From Candidatus Caenarcanales bacterium (GTDB lineage Bacteria; Cyanobacteriota; Vampirovibrionia; Caenarcaniphilales; Caenarcanaceae): 12,834 nucleotides of DNA. Position 1 is the stretch's first letter. Every line of letters begins with the position of its first letter. The notes beneath the pieces were generated by a model, which saw only the letters and a program-made list of their open reading frames with translations, searched no databases and was not told the origin of the DNA. The position numbers were made by a program, and so were the translations under genes. Of the stretch, positions 1 through 7,266 are shown one piece after another. Location of the stretch: the NCBI GenBank assembly GCA_947489925.1, contig CANLFK010000054.1, positions 1 to 12,834 of the forward strand, in the 5' to 3' direction.

Positions 1-1568
1 GTGCGGCTGGAACTGGAAACTTATTAACTGGACTAACAAATAAATATAATGTTTATGCTTCCACGCTTGACAGGCAAGATGTTGATGTGATGAAAGACCG
101 CATTAAAAACGGAGCAAACCTTTTAGAAAGCCATGTTTTTCAATTTGATTTTTTGAATGATGATTTTAATGATAAGAAAGTTCCAAAGGGCTTGCAAGAA
201 ATTATTAATAATCCAGAAAAACGCAAAAAATTACTTATTTATATTAATCCGCCTTATGCTGAAAATGGTTCAGGTGGTGGAAAAGGTGCAGGAAAAGCCG
301 AAGTGTCTAGTGAAAATTTAATTTACAAAAAATATACCCATAACCTAGGAAGAGCATCAAGAGAGCTATTTGCACAATTTTTTATTAGAGTTTACAAAGA
401 AATTCCAGATTGTAAATTGGCAAGTTTTAGTACCTTAAAATATATTAATTCTCAGAATTTCTTTAAGTTTCGTAATTTTTTCTTAGCTAAATACTTGTGT
501 GGTTTTATTGTACCAGCGGATAGTTTTGACAATGTGAAAGGTAAATTTCCGATTGGTTTTATGCTTTGGGATACAAAAATAAAAGAAAAATTTGAAAAGA
601 TTGAATGCGATGTTTATGATTTGAAACCCCCTAACCCCCTTGACAGTAGGAACTTAAAGGAATTATTACTAGAAGTCCATGCAAAAAAAGAACAATCAAA
701 AATGAGAGGTAATAATCTAAATTCAGAGAAAGAAAAACTGGAAAATTCTAAACTCCCCCTGTCAAGGGGGCTGGGGGGTTTCAAGAAAACTTTTTATTCC
801 AACGAAACTTCAAAATATATTAATGATTGGATTATTACTTTCAAGTCTGAGGGAGAAAAACTAGGTAATTTATTCTATAACAGTAATGATTTTCAACATC
901 AAAATTTTACTTATGTTTCATTGAAAAAGGATGCTAAAAGTATCTCTAAGCTAGAAATTACGAAAGATAACCTTCTAATTTCAATGATCTATTTTACAGT
1001 TCGATTGGTAGAGAAAGCCACCTGGCTAAACGACAGAGACCAGTTTTTATACCCAAATGATGGTTGCCAAAAAGATACTGAATTTCAAAACAATTGTTTA
1101 ATTTATGCACTCTTTCACGGACAAAATCGTATTAGCTCAAAAGAAGCTACAAATCACTGGATTCCTTTTACAGAACAAGAAGTGAATGCTAGAGATAAAT
1201 TTGAAAGTAATTTTATGAGTAAGTTTATTGCTGGAAAAATTAAACAAGATCAAGAGAATAAATTATTTGAAAAGAAAAAAGTATCTTCCACGAATGAACC
1301 CTTAGAATTTTCAGACTGTGCAAAAGCTGTTTTTGATGCGGGAAGAGAGCTTTATATTTATTATCACGCCCAACCCAATTGTAATGTAAATGCCTCTCTC
1401 TATGATATTAAAGAGCATTTTCAAGGACGAAATGAAAAAGGCAAAATGAATAATAAAAGCCAAGACGAAAAATACACTGAATTAATCGGTAATTTGAGAG
1501 ATAACTTAAATGTTTTAGCTGAAAAAATACAGCCTAAAGTTTATGAATATGGCTTTTTGTTGGAGTGA
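1..1568 (+). CDS. N6-adenine DNA methyltransferase, 5' end cut by window start
   Basis: The frame is open from the first full codon at 3, so the gene begins upstream; GTG at 87 and ATG at 90 are internal codons. The visible part is 521 residues. It opens with AAGTGNLL (residues 1-8), the S-adenosylmethionine-binding motif I of class I methyltransferases. INPPYAE follows, with N82-P-P-Y85 as catalytic motif IV typical of adenine-N6 DNA methylases. The next stretch, with FAQFF, STLKYINSQNF and NVKGKFPIGF, resembles methylases of restriction-modification systems. The rest is probably the target-recognition part, which I cannot assign. Residues 207-261 (621-784) look like an in-frame palindromic repeat inserted between IECDVYD and KTFYSNE. 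No nuclease gene is visible in the window, so whether it is solitary or part of a system lies upstream. The class is secure; substrate specificity is unknown. Confidence 0.85.
   Translation, partial: AAGTGNLLTGLTNKYNVYASTLDRQDVDVMKDRIKNGANLLESHVFQFDFLNDDFNDKKVPKGLQEIINNPEKRKKLLIYINPPYAENGSGGGKGAGKAEVSSENLIYKKYTHNLGRASRELFAQFFIRVYKEIPDCKLASFSTLKYINSQNFFKFRNFFLAKYLCGFIVPADSFDNVKGKFPIGFMLWDTKIKEKFEKIECDVYDLKPPNPLDSRNLKELLLEVHAKKEQSKMRGNNLNSEKEKLENSKLPLSRGLGGFKKTFYSNETSKYINDWIITFKSEGEKLGNLFYNSNDFQHQNFTYVSLKKDAKSISKLEITKDNLLISMIYFTVRLVEKATWLNDRDQFLYPNDGCQKDTEFQNNCLIYALFHGQNRISSKEATNHWIPFTEQEVNARDKFESNFMSKFIAGKIKQDQENKLFEKKKVSSTNEPLEFSDCAKAVFDAGRELYIYYHAQPNCNVNASLYDIKEHFQGRNEKGKMNNKSQDEKYTELIGNLRDNLNVLAEKIQPKVYEYGFLLE
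621..784. repeat. Palindromic repeat element inserted in frame in the methyltransferase gene
   Basis: Two 30-base arms, 621-650 and 755-784, are inverted copies of each other with 26 of 30 positions matching; each contains C5 or G5 runs and a TTGACAG or CTGTCAA core. The ends read TTGAAACCCC at left and GGGGTTTCAA at right. The right arm also holds a short hairpin, CCCCCT-GTCA-AGGGGG (755-770). About 104 bases of ordinary AT-rich sequence lie between the arms. The C/G-rich arms contrast sharply with the surrounding gene. The frame stays open and encodes PPNPLDSR at one end and LPLSRGLGGF at the other. This looks like a MITE-like or Rickettsia-palindromic-element-like insertion; the family is not identified and no clear target-site duplication is seen. 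Confidence 0.7.
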
Positions 1569-1644
1569 TGAATAAAATGAATTCTTTAGATTTTTGTGTT
1601 TTTACAGAAGTTCTAATTTTATTTAAGTTTTGCTTTTGAAAATT

Positions 1645-1686
1645 TTGTCAAATAATAATTTCTGATTTTGAATTCAGAGTTATAAT
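1645..1686 (+). promoter_or_regulatory. Possible groES-groEL promoter region
   Basis: TTGTCA at 1645-1650 is followed after 17 bases by TTGAAT (1668-1673, four of six to consensus), and a perfect TATAAT lies at 1681-1686 without a good -35 at the right distance. Either could start groESL transcription in the 184-base gap. No CIRCE inverted repeat (TTAGCACTC-N9-GAGTGCTAA) is present, so HrcA control is not supported here. Confidence 0.3.
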
Positions 1687-1752
1687 TTTGATGGTTAGTT
1701 TGTATATTTCTGATTTACATAATTTACCAAAAAAAGGAGAAAATTTAATTTT

Positions 1753-2061
1753 ATGACAACGGCTACTCAATCAAAATTAGTGCCTCTCGAAGATCGAATT
1801 GTTGTCGAGAAGCATGAAGCTGAAGATAAAACCTCTGGTGGAATAATTCTTCCAGACAATGTTCAGGAAAAACCACAAGAAGCAATTGTAATTTCTGTTG
1901 GGGCTGGAAAAAAAGACTCAGACGGAAAATTAATTCCAATTGATAATTTGAAAGCTGGCGATAAAATCATTTATCCAAAATACAGCGGAACTGAAGTTAA
2001 AATTAATGGTAAAGAATTCTTAATCTTGAAGGCTAGCGATGTTTTAGCTAAACTTGAGTAA
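1753..2061 (+). CDS. groES: Co-chaperonin GroES (Cpn10)
   Basis: This 102-residue protein is the lid of the GroEL folding chamber; it forms a heptamer in the cytoplasm and binds GroEL through a mobile loop. The N-terminal LVPLEDRIVVEK, the mobile-loop stretch KTSGGIILPDN, then GDKIIYPKYSGTEV and the C-terminal FLILKASDVLA match the Cpn10 family along its whole length. Full length is normal (about 95-105 residues). The ATG at 1753 has an AAGGAG Shine-Dalgarno at 1734-1739, with a rather long gap of 13 bases. groEL follows after 61 bases in the usual operon order. No heat-shock operator was found upstream. Confidence 0.97.
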   Translation: MTTATQSKLVPLEDRIVVEKHEAEDKTSGGIILPDNVQEKPQEAIVISVGAGKKDSDGKLIPIDNLKAGDKIIYPKYSGTEVKINGKEFLILKASDVLAKLE

Positions 2062-2122
2062 TTTTAAACTTAATACAAAAACTTAAAAACAAAACTAACA
2101 TAATGGAGACTATATAAAACAC

Positions 2123-3775
2123 ATGGCAGGGAAACATATTCTGTACAAAGAAGATGCAAGAAATGCAATTAGCCAAGGTATTAATGAATTAGCCGATGCA
2201 GTTGCAGTTACTCTTGGTCCAAAAGGACGCAATGTACTTATTCAGAAAAAATTTGGTGCACCACAAAGCGTACGAGATGGCGTTACAGTAGCTAAAGAAA
2301 TTGAATTTGAAGATCCAGTCAAAGATATTGGTGCAAGACTTATTAGAGAAGCGGCAACCAAAGCTAATGATAAAGCTGGAGACGGAACTACTACTGCTAC
2401 TGTTTTAACTCGTAGTATTATTAATGAAAGCCGTAAAGTAATTGCCGCCGGAGCAAATCCTAGAGAAGTAAAAAGAGGAATTGAAGAAGCTGTTGCCAGT
2501 GTTATTCAAGAACTTAAATCTCAAGCTAGAGAAGTAAAAGATCGTACTCAAATTAAACAAGTTGCTTCAGTAGCCGCTGGTAATGATGAAACCATTGGTG
2601 AAATGATTGCTGACGCTATGGATAAAGTTGGTCGTGATGGCGTAATAACCGTTGAAGAAGCCAAAAGTCTTGAAACTTCCTTGAAAATTGTGGAAGGTAT
2701 GCAATTTGATAAAGGCTTTATTTCTCCTTATTTTGTTACTAATCCAGAAAGACAAGAAGTTGAATTAAAAGATGCTTTTGTTTTACTTTGCGAAAAGAAA
2801 ATTAATTTAGTTTCTGATTTAGTGCCAATTCTCGAAAAAGTTGCCCGTGCTGGTAAACCACTTTTAATTATCTCCGAAGATGTTGAAGGTGAAGCACTTG
2901 CTACTTTAGTTGTTAATAAACTCAGACAAGTATTAAATGTTTGTGCTGTTAAAGCTCCCGGTTTTGGTGATAGACGCAAATCTATTTTACAAGACATTGC
3001 TATTTTAACTGGAGCAGAAGTGATTTCAGAAGATTTAGGTAATAAATTAGAAAAAATTACTGCTGAACAACTTGGTACAGTAGACAGAGCATTGATTAGC
3101 AAAGACGAAACCACTTTAGTTGTTGATATTCCAGCTGATCGTAAATCGTCAATTGAAGCTCGTAAAAAACAAATTCTCAGAGAAATTGAAGAATCAACCT
3201 CTGATTATGATAAAGAAAAACTTCAAGAGCGTTTAGCTAAATTATCTGGTGGAGTAGCAACTATTCAAATTGGTGCCGCTACAGAAACCGAACTTAAAGA
3301 TAAAAAATTAAGAGTTGAAGATGCTGTTAATGCAACTAAAGCCGCTTGTGAAGAAGGAATTGTACCAGGTGGTGGAGTTGCTTTAATTAGATGCCAAAAA
3401 GCTTTAGCTGAATTAGTTAAAAAACTTGAAGGCGACAGACTTATTGGGGCTCAAATTGTTTTCCGTGCAATTGAAGGACCAGCTCGTCAAATAGCTGAAA
3501 ATGCTGGTGAAGAGCCATCAATTATCATTCAAAAAATTAAAGAGCAAACTGATCAAGCTTTTGGTTATAATGCTGCTAATAATAAATATGAAGATATGAT
3601 TAAAGCTGGAATTGTTGATCCAGTCAAGGTAACAAAAACCAGCTTACAGGTCGCTTCTTCAATTGCTTGCATGGTTATTGAAACTGATGCAGTAGTTTAT
3701 GAAGTTCCAGACAAAGAAAGTAGAGGTCCTGCAATGCCCGCTGGAATGGGTGGTATGAGCGGAATGGATTATTAA
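2123..3775 (+). CDS. groEL: Chaperonin GroEL (Cpn60)
   Basis: This 550-residue ATP-dependent chaperonin forms the double-ring folding chamber capped by GroES. Family landmarks are complete: TLGPKGRNV near residue 30, D52 in VRDGVTVA (an ATPase residue), GDGTTT at 86-91, APGFGDRRK in the apical part, and EEGIVPGGGVAL in the C-terminal equatorial domain, preceded by the conserved Asp of the DAVNATKAA segment. The tail is a short Gly/Met repeat (MPAGMGGMSGMDY), as is usual for the disordered GroEL C-terminus. The start is ATG at 2123 with GGAG at 2105-2108, again a long 14-base spacing. It is co-transcribed with groES and ends at the terminator at 3828-3859. There is nothing to suggest a divergent paralog. 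Confidence 0.98.
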   Translation: MAGKHILYKEDARNAISQGINELADAVAVTLGPKGRNVLIQKKFGAPQSVRDGVTVAKEIEFEDPVKDIGARLIREAATKANDKAGDGTTTATVLTRSIINESRKVIAAGANPREVKRGIEEAVASVIQELKSQAREVKDRTQIKQVASVAAGNDETIGEMIADAMDKVGRDGVITVEEAKSLETSLKIVEGMQFDKGFISPYFVTNPERQEVELKDAFVLLCEKKINLVSDLVPILEKVARAGKPLLIISEDVEGEALATLVVNKLRQVLNVCAVKAPGFGDRRKSILQDIAILTGAEVISEDLGNKLEKITAEQLGTVDRALISKDETTLVVDIPADRKSSIEARKKQILREIEESTSDYDKEKLQERLAKLSGGVATIQIGAATETELKDKKLRVEDAVNATKAACEEGIVPGGGVALIRCQKALAELVKKLEGDRLIGAQIVFRAIEGPARQIAENAGEEPSIIIQKIKEQTDQAFGYNAANNKYEDMIKAGIVDPVKVTKTSLQVASSIACMVIETDAVVYEVPDKESRGPAMPAGMGGMSGMDY

Positions 3776-3827
3776 TCTTTATTTTTAAATATAAACTTAA
3801 TAATTTAATTTTTTACATTTACTTGAG

Positions 3828-3859
3828 AGACCCCCTAAAAAGGGTCTTTTTTATTTTTT
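3828..3859 (+). terminator. Rho-independent terminator after groEL
   Basis: AGACCC (3828-3833) pairs with GGGTCT (3842-3847) around an 8-base loop. A T run at 3847-3852 follows, then a second T run at 3854-3859 after one A. It lies 52 bases after the groEL stop and separates groESL from cinA. Confidence 0.85.
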
Positions 3860-3920
3860 ATGATAGATTTATAAATTGTAAAAAAGGAAGCCAGCTTAAA
3901 GAGATTTTGAAGTAAAATCA

Positions 3921-3926
3921 TATAAT
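3921..3926 (+). promoter_or_regulatory. -10 box giving a near-leaderless cinA transcript
   Basis: A perfect TATAAT ends 14 bases before the cinA ATG at 3941. Transcription would be expected to start around 3932-3935, leaving at most a few bases of leader. No good -35 is seen at 16-18 bases upstream and no Shine-Dalgarno precedes the ATG, which fits leaderless translation. Confidence 0.45.
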
Positions 3927-3940
3927 TAAAAAAAATCTTT

Positions 3941-5191
3941 ATGCGTGCAGAAATAATCTTTATTGGAACTGAGCTTTTACTCGGTCAAATCATGAACTCT
4001 AATGCGGTTTTTTTAGGAGCTGAATTAATGAGCTTAGGAATAGACTGTTATTTTCAAACCGTTGTTGGAGACAATAAAGACCGCATCAAGCAAGCTTTTG
4101 AAACAGCCTTAACAAGATCAGATTTAATTATTACAACTGGCGGATTGGGTCCTACTTCTGATGATTTAACAACTGAATGTTTAGCCGAGTTTTTTGGTGA
4201 AGAGCTAGTTTTGGATCAAGCAATTTTAGAGCATATTCAAAATTTATTTGTTAAATATAATAAAAAAATGGCTGAATCAAATAAAAAACAAGCTCTCAGA
4301 CCAAAAACTGCTGATGTTTTATTCAATTCAGCTGGCACAGCACCCGGTATTATTTGGCAGAAAAGCTTTCAGGAAAAGCAAAAAATCATATTAACCTTTC
4401 CTGGCGTACCTCGTGAAGTAAAAACTATGTGGCATGAAATTGCTAAGCCTTTTTTGATCGATTTATTGCACAAACAAAGCCCAAATTTAGAAAGATTATA
4501 TTTTAAAGAATTGAGATTTTATGGCATTGGAGAATCAGACTTAGCCGAAAAAGTACAAGATTTATTAGACAAAAATGATCCAACGACCGCTCCTTTGGCT
4601 GGACAAGATGAATGCAGGCTAAGAATTGCAACTAAAGCCATTAATCAAGAAATTGCCAATCAAAAAATCAAAGAAATTGAATTAATAATTAATCAAAGAG
4701 TTGGACAATTCATTTATGGAATTAATGATGAAAGCCTTGAATCAGTTGTTATTAATAAATTAAAAGACAAAAAACAAACAATTTCTTTAGCCGAATCTTG
4801 TACTGGTGGCTTAATTAGCAAAAGACTAACTGATATAGCGGGTAGTTCGGCTTGTATTGGCTTAAATGTAATTACTTACTCAAATGAAAGCAAAATTAAT
4901 TTATTAAAGGTAAAACCTGAAACTTTGTCTTCTAGTGGAGCCGTGAGCGAACAAACTGTTTTAGAAATGGCTACTGGGATTATAAATTTGGCTAAAACTG
5001 ATTGGGCTTTGGCTGTAAGTGGTGTTGCTGGTCCATCAGGCGAACCAATTGGAAAAGTATTTTTAGCTTTAATCAAGTCAGATAATTCATTTAGAGAAGT
5101 TAAAACTTTAGATTTAGGATTTAGAAGCCGTGAAGAAATCAGATGGAAAACCTCGCAAGAAGCTTTAGCTTGGATTTTAAAAACTATTTAA
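3941..5191 (+). CDS. cinA: CinA: MoaB-like domain fused to nicotinamide-mononucleotide deamidase (PncC) domain
   Basis: This 416-residue cytoplasmic protein has the two-domain CinA layout. The N-terminal part (about 1-170) is a molybdopterin-binding-like domain with FIGTELLLGQI at the start, TTGGLGPTSDD near 64-74, and FPGVPREVKTMW. After a middle linker domain comes the PncC amidase domain (from about 265) with SLAESCTGGL (S286 within ESCTGG), VITYSNESK with the family Tyr and Lys, and SGVAGPSGEPIGKV. PncC deamidates nicotinamide mononucleotide in pyridine-nucleotide recycling; some CinA proteins also hydrolyse ADP-ribose. Length is normal. The glycine loop is GPSGEP rather than the more usual GPGGGT-plus-proline form, a mild deviation. 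It is a single-gene unit between the groEL terminator and convergent topA. Confidence 0.95.
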   Translation: MRAEIIFIGTELLLGQIMNSNAVFLGAELMSLGIDCYFQTVVGDNKDRIKQAFETALTRSDLIITTGGLGPTSDDLTTECLAEFFGEELVLDQAILEHIQNLFVKYNKKMAESNKKQALRPKTADVLFNSAGTAPGIIWQKSFQEKQKIILTFPGVPREVKTMWHEIAKPFLIDLLHKQSPNLERLYFKELRFYGIGESDLAEKVQDLLDKNDPTTAPLAGQDECRLRIATKAINQEIANQKIKEIELIINQRVGQFIYGINDESLESVVINKLKDKKQTISLAESCTGGLISKRLTDIAGSSACIGLNVITYSNESKINLLKVKPETLSSSGAVSEQTVLEMATGIINLAKTDWALAVSGVAGPSGEPIGKVFLALIKSDNSFREVKTLDLGFRSREEIRWKTSQEALAWILKTI

Positions 5192-5283
5192 GGTGAATTC
5201 GACGACTATGGTACAAAACTTTTGGGTGTTTCATTGAGAGCTTATTTCTCGACAATTAGTTTCTAAAGAATTTTATTTTTAGA

Positions 5284-5303
5284 CCCCCAACCCCAGAAGG
5301 GGG
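5284..5303. repeat. C/G-rich hairpin between convergent cinA and topA
   Basis: A C5 run, then CCCC-AGAA-GGGG plus one more G, stands out in AT-rich surroundings; the core folds as a 4-bp GC hairpin with an AGAA loop. It resembles the arms of the 621-784 element in carrying paired C runs separated by two A's. A short CTTTTAG follows on the plus strand, so it may also act as a weak terminator for cinA, but the T tract is poor. Nothing else is recognised in the 200-base gap. Confidence 0.35.
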
Positions 5304-5391
5304 CTTTTAGAGAGGGAAATTGAATATTGAAAAACAAAAAAGTCTTAGTTACATAAATGCAAAACAGAAGTCTTTTAGCTTTAAGCCATAT

Positions 5392-7113
5392 TTACCTTAA
5401 AATACTTTTTAGTTCTGAATTGAAATTAATAATTAATTTATGCCAATTTAATTTGCCTTCCGCTACTTGGTCAAGGCTTTCCTCTAAGTTGCTGGTAAAT
5501 TTATAGTCCATCCAAGAAGTATTAAACTTTTTCATTAATAAATCAACCAAAGTTTCGCCCAAAGGTTCAGCTATAAATTTGCGTTTTTCTTCTTTTAAAT
5601 AGCCTCTTTTTTTAATATTTGCCATAATTGCGGCATATGTGGAAGGTCTGCCAATACCATATTTTTCTAAAGTTCTAATTAAAGTGGCTTCCGTATAATG
5701 ATTTGGCGGTTTAGTTTTATGTTCTGAAGCTTTTTGCTCAAGCAAATTTAAATTACTCCCTTCTTTCACAGCTGGCAATAAAGGCACTTCATCTTCTTCA
5801 GCGTCTTTGTCTTTTTCTTTGCTGGCTTCAGCGGCCGAACCAGTTAAACGAATCCAACCATCAAAAGCAATTTGCCGACCAGAAGCCCTGAAAAGTCCTT
5901 TGCCATTTTGAATATCAATAGTCATTACATTAAACAAAGCAGAAGCCATTTGGCAAGCCACAAATTGAGTCCAAATTAATTTATAAAGATCGCTCTCTTC
6001 TTTCGTTAAACCTTTAATAGACTCAGGAGTTTGGTCAATATTAATTGGTCTAATACATTCGTGTGCTTCTTGAGCATTATTGCCTTTAGCTTTAAAAATA
6101 TGAGCTTTGGCTGGTAAATACTCTTTCGGAAATTCTTTTTTTATAAAGTCTCTAACCATTTCAAGGGCTTCTTGGCTTATAACTGGCGAATCAGTCCGCA
6201 TATAAGTTATGGCTGAATTTTCATATAATTTTTGGGCTACTTGCATTGTCTTTTGAGCATTCCATTTTAATTTTACACTGGAGGCTTGTTGCAAAGTGCT
6301 GGTGATGAAAGGAGGAAAAGGATTTTTATTTTGCTTTTCTTTTTTTTGCGATAAAACCAACCAATTATTTTTTTTAAACTCAGCCATCAATTCATCAGCT
6401 TGTTTTTTACTATTAATTGTAATTTGTTTTTGCTCTTTGCCAGTTTCAATCGACGAGACCAAAGTTTTTTGATCATAAGTAATTAATTCAGCCCAAAAGT
6501 TATCAGTCTTTAATTCAGGAAATAAATTAGCTTTAATCCGAAAATAATTTTGCACTTTAAAATTACGAATTTCTCTTTCCCTTTCTACAACTAATCTTAC
6601 CGCCACAGATTGAACTCTTCCCGCACTAGTGCCAGCATTTTTTGCCGCCCAAACCACAGGAGAGACTTTAAATCCTACCAAGCGATCCAAAGCCCTGCGA
6701 GCTTGTTGAGCATTTACCAAATTAGCATCTACACGGCGAGGAGCTTTAATAGCTTTTAAAATAGCTGATTTAGTAATTTCAGTGAAAGCAATTCTTTTAA
6801 TTTTGGGCCAATTAGTCTTTCCTAAAACCAAACCAACATGCCAAGCAATAGCTTCTCCTTCTCGATCCATGTCCATTGCCAAATAAATTTCAGCTGCCTG
6901 ATTTGCTAAGGATTTTAAGTTTTTAATGGTGCTGGCTTTATCCGAAGAATTTATATAATTTAGCTGAACTTTATCTTCTTCAAAAATAATACCTAATTCT
7001 TTGGCTGGCAAATCACGAATATGACCAACTGAAGCACTAACTTGCCAATCCGAATCAAGGAAAGACTTTATCTTTTTAATTTTACCAGGGCTTTCGACAA
7101 TCAATAATTTCAT
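5392..7113 (-). CDS. topA: DNA topoisomerase I (type IA), core only without zinc ribbons
   Basis: This enzyme relaxes negative supercoils by passing a strand through a transient single-strand break. Starting at the ATG at 7113 gives 573 residues beginning MKLLIVESPGK, the toprim start. The frame is open back to 7152, but the extra 13 residues do not fit the family. Landmarks: toprim acids in DMDREGEAIAWH (D81, D83, E85), AQQARRALDRLVGF, GTSAGRVQSVAVR, the active-site tyrosine Y304 in ITYMRTDS, EAHECIRP (usually EAHEAIRP), and GIGRPSTYAAIM. The protein stops shortly after the core, at FNSELKSILR. There are no CxxC pairs, so the zinc-ribbon tail of most bacterial TopA proteins is absent, and none is found in other frames downstream. 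No Shine-Dalgarno precedes the ATG. The gene diverges from eno and converges on cinA. Confidence 0.96.
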   Translation of the reverse strand: MKLLIVESPGKIKKIKSFLDSDWQVSASVGHIRDLPAKELGIIFEEDKVQLNYINSSDKASTIKNLKSLANQAAEIYLAMDMDREGEAIAWHVGLVLGKTNWPKIKRIAFTEITKSAILKAIKAPRRVDANLVNAQQARRALDRLVGFKVSPVVWAAKNAGTSAGRVQSVAVRLVVEREREIRNFKVQNYFRIKANLFPELKTDNFWAELITYDQKTLVSSIETGKEQKQITINSKKQADELMAEFKKNNWLVLSQKKEKQNKNPFPPFITSTLQQASSVKLKWNAQKTMQVAQKLYENSAITYMRTDSPVISQEALEMVRDFIKKEFPKEYLPAKAHIFKAKGNNAQEAHECIRPINIDQTPESIKGLTKEESDLYKLIWTQFVACQMASALFNVMTIDIQNGKGLFRASGRQIAFDGWIRLTGSAAEASKEKDKDAEEDEVPLLPAVKEGSNLNLLEQKASEHKTKPPNHYTEATLIRTLEKYGIGRPSTYAAIMANIKKRGYLKEEKRKFIAEPLGETLVDLLMKKFNTSWMDYKFTSNLEESLDQVAEGKLNWHKLIINFNSELKSILR

Positions 7114-7266
7114 TGTTTTAATCTTAAAATAATAGTTTAACCAATAAATCAATGGTTTGAAAGCACGGTTTCATTTTTTGATAAAATTTTTATATTAATT
7201 CGTGTTTTAAAATGCCAAAATTAATAAGCTGAATAAAAACCTCACAGAATAAAAAAAGGTGAAAAT

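Noticed and set aside
1569..1752. CIRCE heat-shock operator upstream of groES
   Set aside because: No TTAGCACTC/GAGTGCTAA pair or close variant is present in the gap.
2728..3114. 128-codon open frame antisense to groEL
   Set aside because: It is a mirror of the strongly conserved groEL coding sequence, with no ribosome site or recognisable domain; the same applies to 2567-2755.
5318..5399. Short TTG-started frame overlapping the end of topA
   Set aside because: About 26 codons, no ribosome site and no similarity I recognise.
7114..7152. Upstream start extending topA by 13 residues
   Set aside because: The added residues (MIYWLNYYFKIKT) do not match the family, whose proteins start directly at the LLIVESPGK strand.
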